Assembly: GCA_005765155.1 (NCBI GenBank)
Contig: VCCP01000004.1
Span: 3,348,001 to 3,412,000, forward strand
Length of the DNA stretch: 64,000 bases
Direction: 5' to 3'
DNA from: Zelopaecilomyces penicillatus
Lineage: Eukaryota; Ascomycota; Sordariomycetes; Hypocreales; Pseudodiploosporaceae
Shown: piece by piece, positions 62,261 through 64,000 of the stretch
Position numbering within the stretch: position 1 is the stretch's first letter
How the letters are laid out: the number at the start of each line of letters is the position of its first letter
Made by a program: the position numbers and the translations under genes
Notes under the pieces: model-generated
The model's database searches: none
What the model saw: the letters and a program-made list of their open reading frames with translations, nothing else
Told to the model about the DNA's origin: nothing

Positions 62261-63700
62261 ATTAAAGATTATAAATAAAAAAACCCTATTAAAAAGTTAT
62301 AGGAAGTATATTTAATAAAAAAATAATAAGAATAAAAAGAGATAAATAAGATATTAAAGATAAATTTATAGATATTATTATCTAGAAAAAAAATAATATA
62401 TTTCTAAAAAAAAAGAATAGTATTATTAAAATAAAGAAAAAAATAATTATAAGAATTAAATATCTTACTATGAAAAATAATAAAGAACTTAAAAATCATA
62501 AAAATTAAAAGAAACTAATTATTAAAAAAATTCAAATTTAAAGATTTTTAAAAGACTTTAATATAATAAACCATTTAATATTATTAATTAATAATAAAGG
62601 CTTTAATCTTAAGATAATAAATTATAAAATAATAGATATTTATTATATAAATTTATTAATTTATTATAATATCGATTATTTTATAAGCCTAAATCTAAGA
62701 GAATTAAGAATAGATTATTATATATTAATAATTAAAATATTCTATTATACTAGATTAAATTATAAGGATTATCTAGAATTATTTAATATAATAATTATAA
62801 AGCTTAAATTAATTAAAATCCTTATTAAGAAAAAGTAATAATTATAAAATAAATTAAAAAATATTAAGAAATAATTAAAGGTATTTAAAAATAAAATCTT
62901 AATTATAAATATTAATTAAATATTATATTTAGAATATATTTTATTATTCTATATTATTAAGATATTTAAAAAGATCTTAAATAAAGAAAGATTAAATATA
63001 ATATATATTATTAATAAATATTAATTATTTTAATAATTTCTAATTATAATTATAATTATATATTATAAAAAATAAAAGCTATTTTTATTAATAGATTTAT
63101 TAAAAGAATACTCTTATTTTATTAAAAGAATACTCTTATTTTATTAAAAGAATACTCTTATTTTATTAAAAGAATAATTATTTATAATAAAATTATAAAT
63201 AAGATAAATAAACTATTTATAAGATTTATAATATTAATAAATATATATCTTTTATTAATTAATAGATTAAATAAAGATTATTAAAAGAATTATATATTAG
63301 ATTTTAATAAAAATAATCTTAAAAAAGAAATCCTAATATATATTAAAGAATAAAATTTTAATATAAAAGGAATTTAATCTATTATTTAATAAAAAATTAA
63401 ATAAATCTATATTCTTATTTTAAATAGATTATTTATTTTAATATTAAGATAATAAAGCTTTATAATTAAAAAAATCAAAACTAAAATAATATTAATAATT
63501 ATTATTATAATAAATATTAAATATAAAATTTAATTAAATTTATTTATTAAAGAATTAAATTTAAATAATATTAAGAGTTTATTAATAAAATAAAAAAAGA
63601 ATAAAATAAAGATATAATAAAGAATAAAAGCTTTAATATATACCTTATTATTATAAAAAGAATCAGATTTAATTAAAATATTTAAAGAAATAATAATAAT
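62261..63700 (+). pseudogene. Region 3' of the chromodomain in family F, extra ORF relic
   Basis: Conserved between F2 and F1 (about 46200-47500), where it is followed directly by the 3' LTR, so it belongs to the element. A plus-strand frame from about 62280 reads far with few stops (LNLRELRIDYYILIIKIFYY, then a Lys/Gln-rich, coiled-coil-like stretch). No envelope, protease or gag motif was recognised. Confidence 0.45.
63099..63179. repeat. 22-bp tandem repeat, about 3.6 copies
   Basis: ATTAAAAGAATACTCTTATTTT at 63099, 63121 and 63143, identical, then a partial copy from 63165. Each unit contains AAGAATACTCTT, itself near-palindromic. It lies in the 3' region of F2 and is absent from F1 at the corresponding place. 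Confidence 0.9.
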
Positions 63701-64000
63701 ATTAATATTTAATAATTAAGTTCTTTATAATAAGATTAAAAAAGAAATCTAATATATTATTATTATTATATAAATAATAAATAAATAAATTAAATTATTT
63801 ATTATATTATATAAATATAATTATTAGAAAAATATAGTATTAAGAAAGGAGATTTATATAAACTAAGAAAAAATTATTAATATTATAATTAAAAATAAAA
63901 TTAATTTAGATAATACTATATAATGAATAAAATTAGATTTATAGATAGAGATTATAACCTTAAAGATTAGATTAACTATAATAATAGAGATTTAAAAAGA

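Larger units (their letters stand above)
55475..64000 (+). mobile_element. Ty3/gypsy chromodomain retrotransposon F2, 3' end not seen
   Basis: A 5' LTR relic (55475-55607) is followed by sequence colinear with F1, then a gypsy pol with RT near 59850, integrase near 61150-61510 and a chromodomain near 62050-62260, all on the plus strand. A further ~1.4 kb follows the chromodomain, the same stretch that precedes the 3' LTR in F1. No 3' LTR was recognised before 64000; it may lie beyond the window or be lost. All ORFs are broken by RIP-type stops. Confidence 0.75.

Overview
The window looks like a filamentous ascomycete (Pezizomycotina) chromosome. Long, extremely AT-rich stretches hold decayed transposons whose stop codons and replaced catalytic residues are almost all explained by C-to-T and G-to-A changes. 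This is the signature of repeat-induced point mutation (RIP). Short islands of normal composition hold genes, one with a 60-bp intron with fungal-type splice signals. No prokaryotic features, tRNA, rRNA or CRISPR array was seen. The species cannot be told from the sequence alone.

Layout. 1-9981: two Ty1/copia elements of one family, tail to tail (A on +, cut by the window start; B on -, complete with 421-bp LTRs). 9982-13340: degraded minus-strand coding relic of unknown class. About 13500-22680: a Tc1/mariner transposase relic split by a minus-strand Ty3/gypsy element (G, 14253-22262, target duplication TATAT). One LTR of G is in turn split by a solo copia LTR (14452-14926, target duplication GTGAA). 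22740-29390: normal-composition island with a frame-broken pseudogene, a small Cys/His-rich ORF, a 606-bp inverted-repeat element flanked by TA, and an intact kinase-like gene. 29391-51140: AT-rich block with a gypsy element E (30671-43143, 190-bp LTRs, duplication TTTAT) that contains a complete copia element C (33596-39823, duplication CTATT), then a short deletion derivative F1 (45619-47719, duplication TAATA). 51149-52177: a TAF8-like TFIID subunit gene on the minus strand. 52278-64000: AT-rich again, with two solo copia LTRs in opposite orientation and a chromodomain gypsy element F2 running to or past the window end.

Most of the window is a RIP-inactivated transposon graveyard in which insertion order can be read from target-site duplications. 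Only the TAF8-like gene, the kinase-like gene and possibly the Cys-rich ORF look able to encode protein. The clearest unusual structures are the three-level nest, a perfect 64-bp spacerless palindrome at 31867-31930, a 35-bp-arm fold-back at 52559-52705, a copia primer-binding site matching the anticodon region of initiator tRNA-Met, and a conserved region 3' of the chromodomain in family F.
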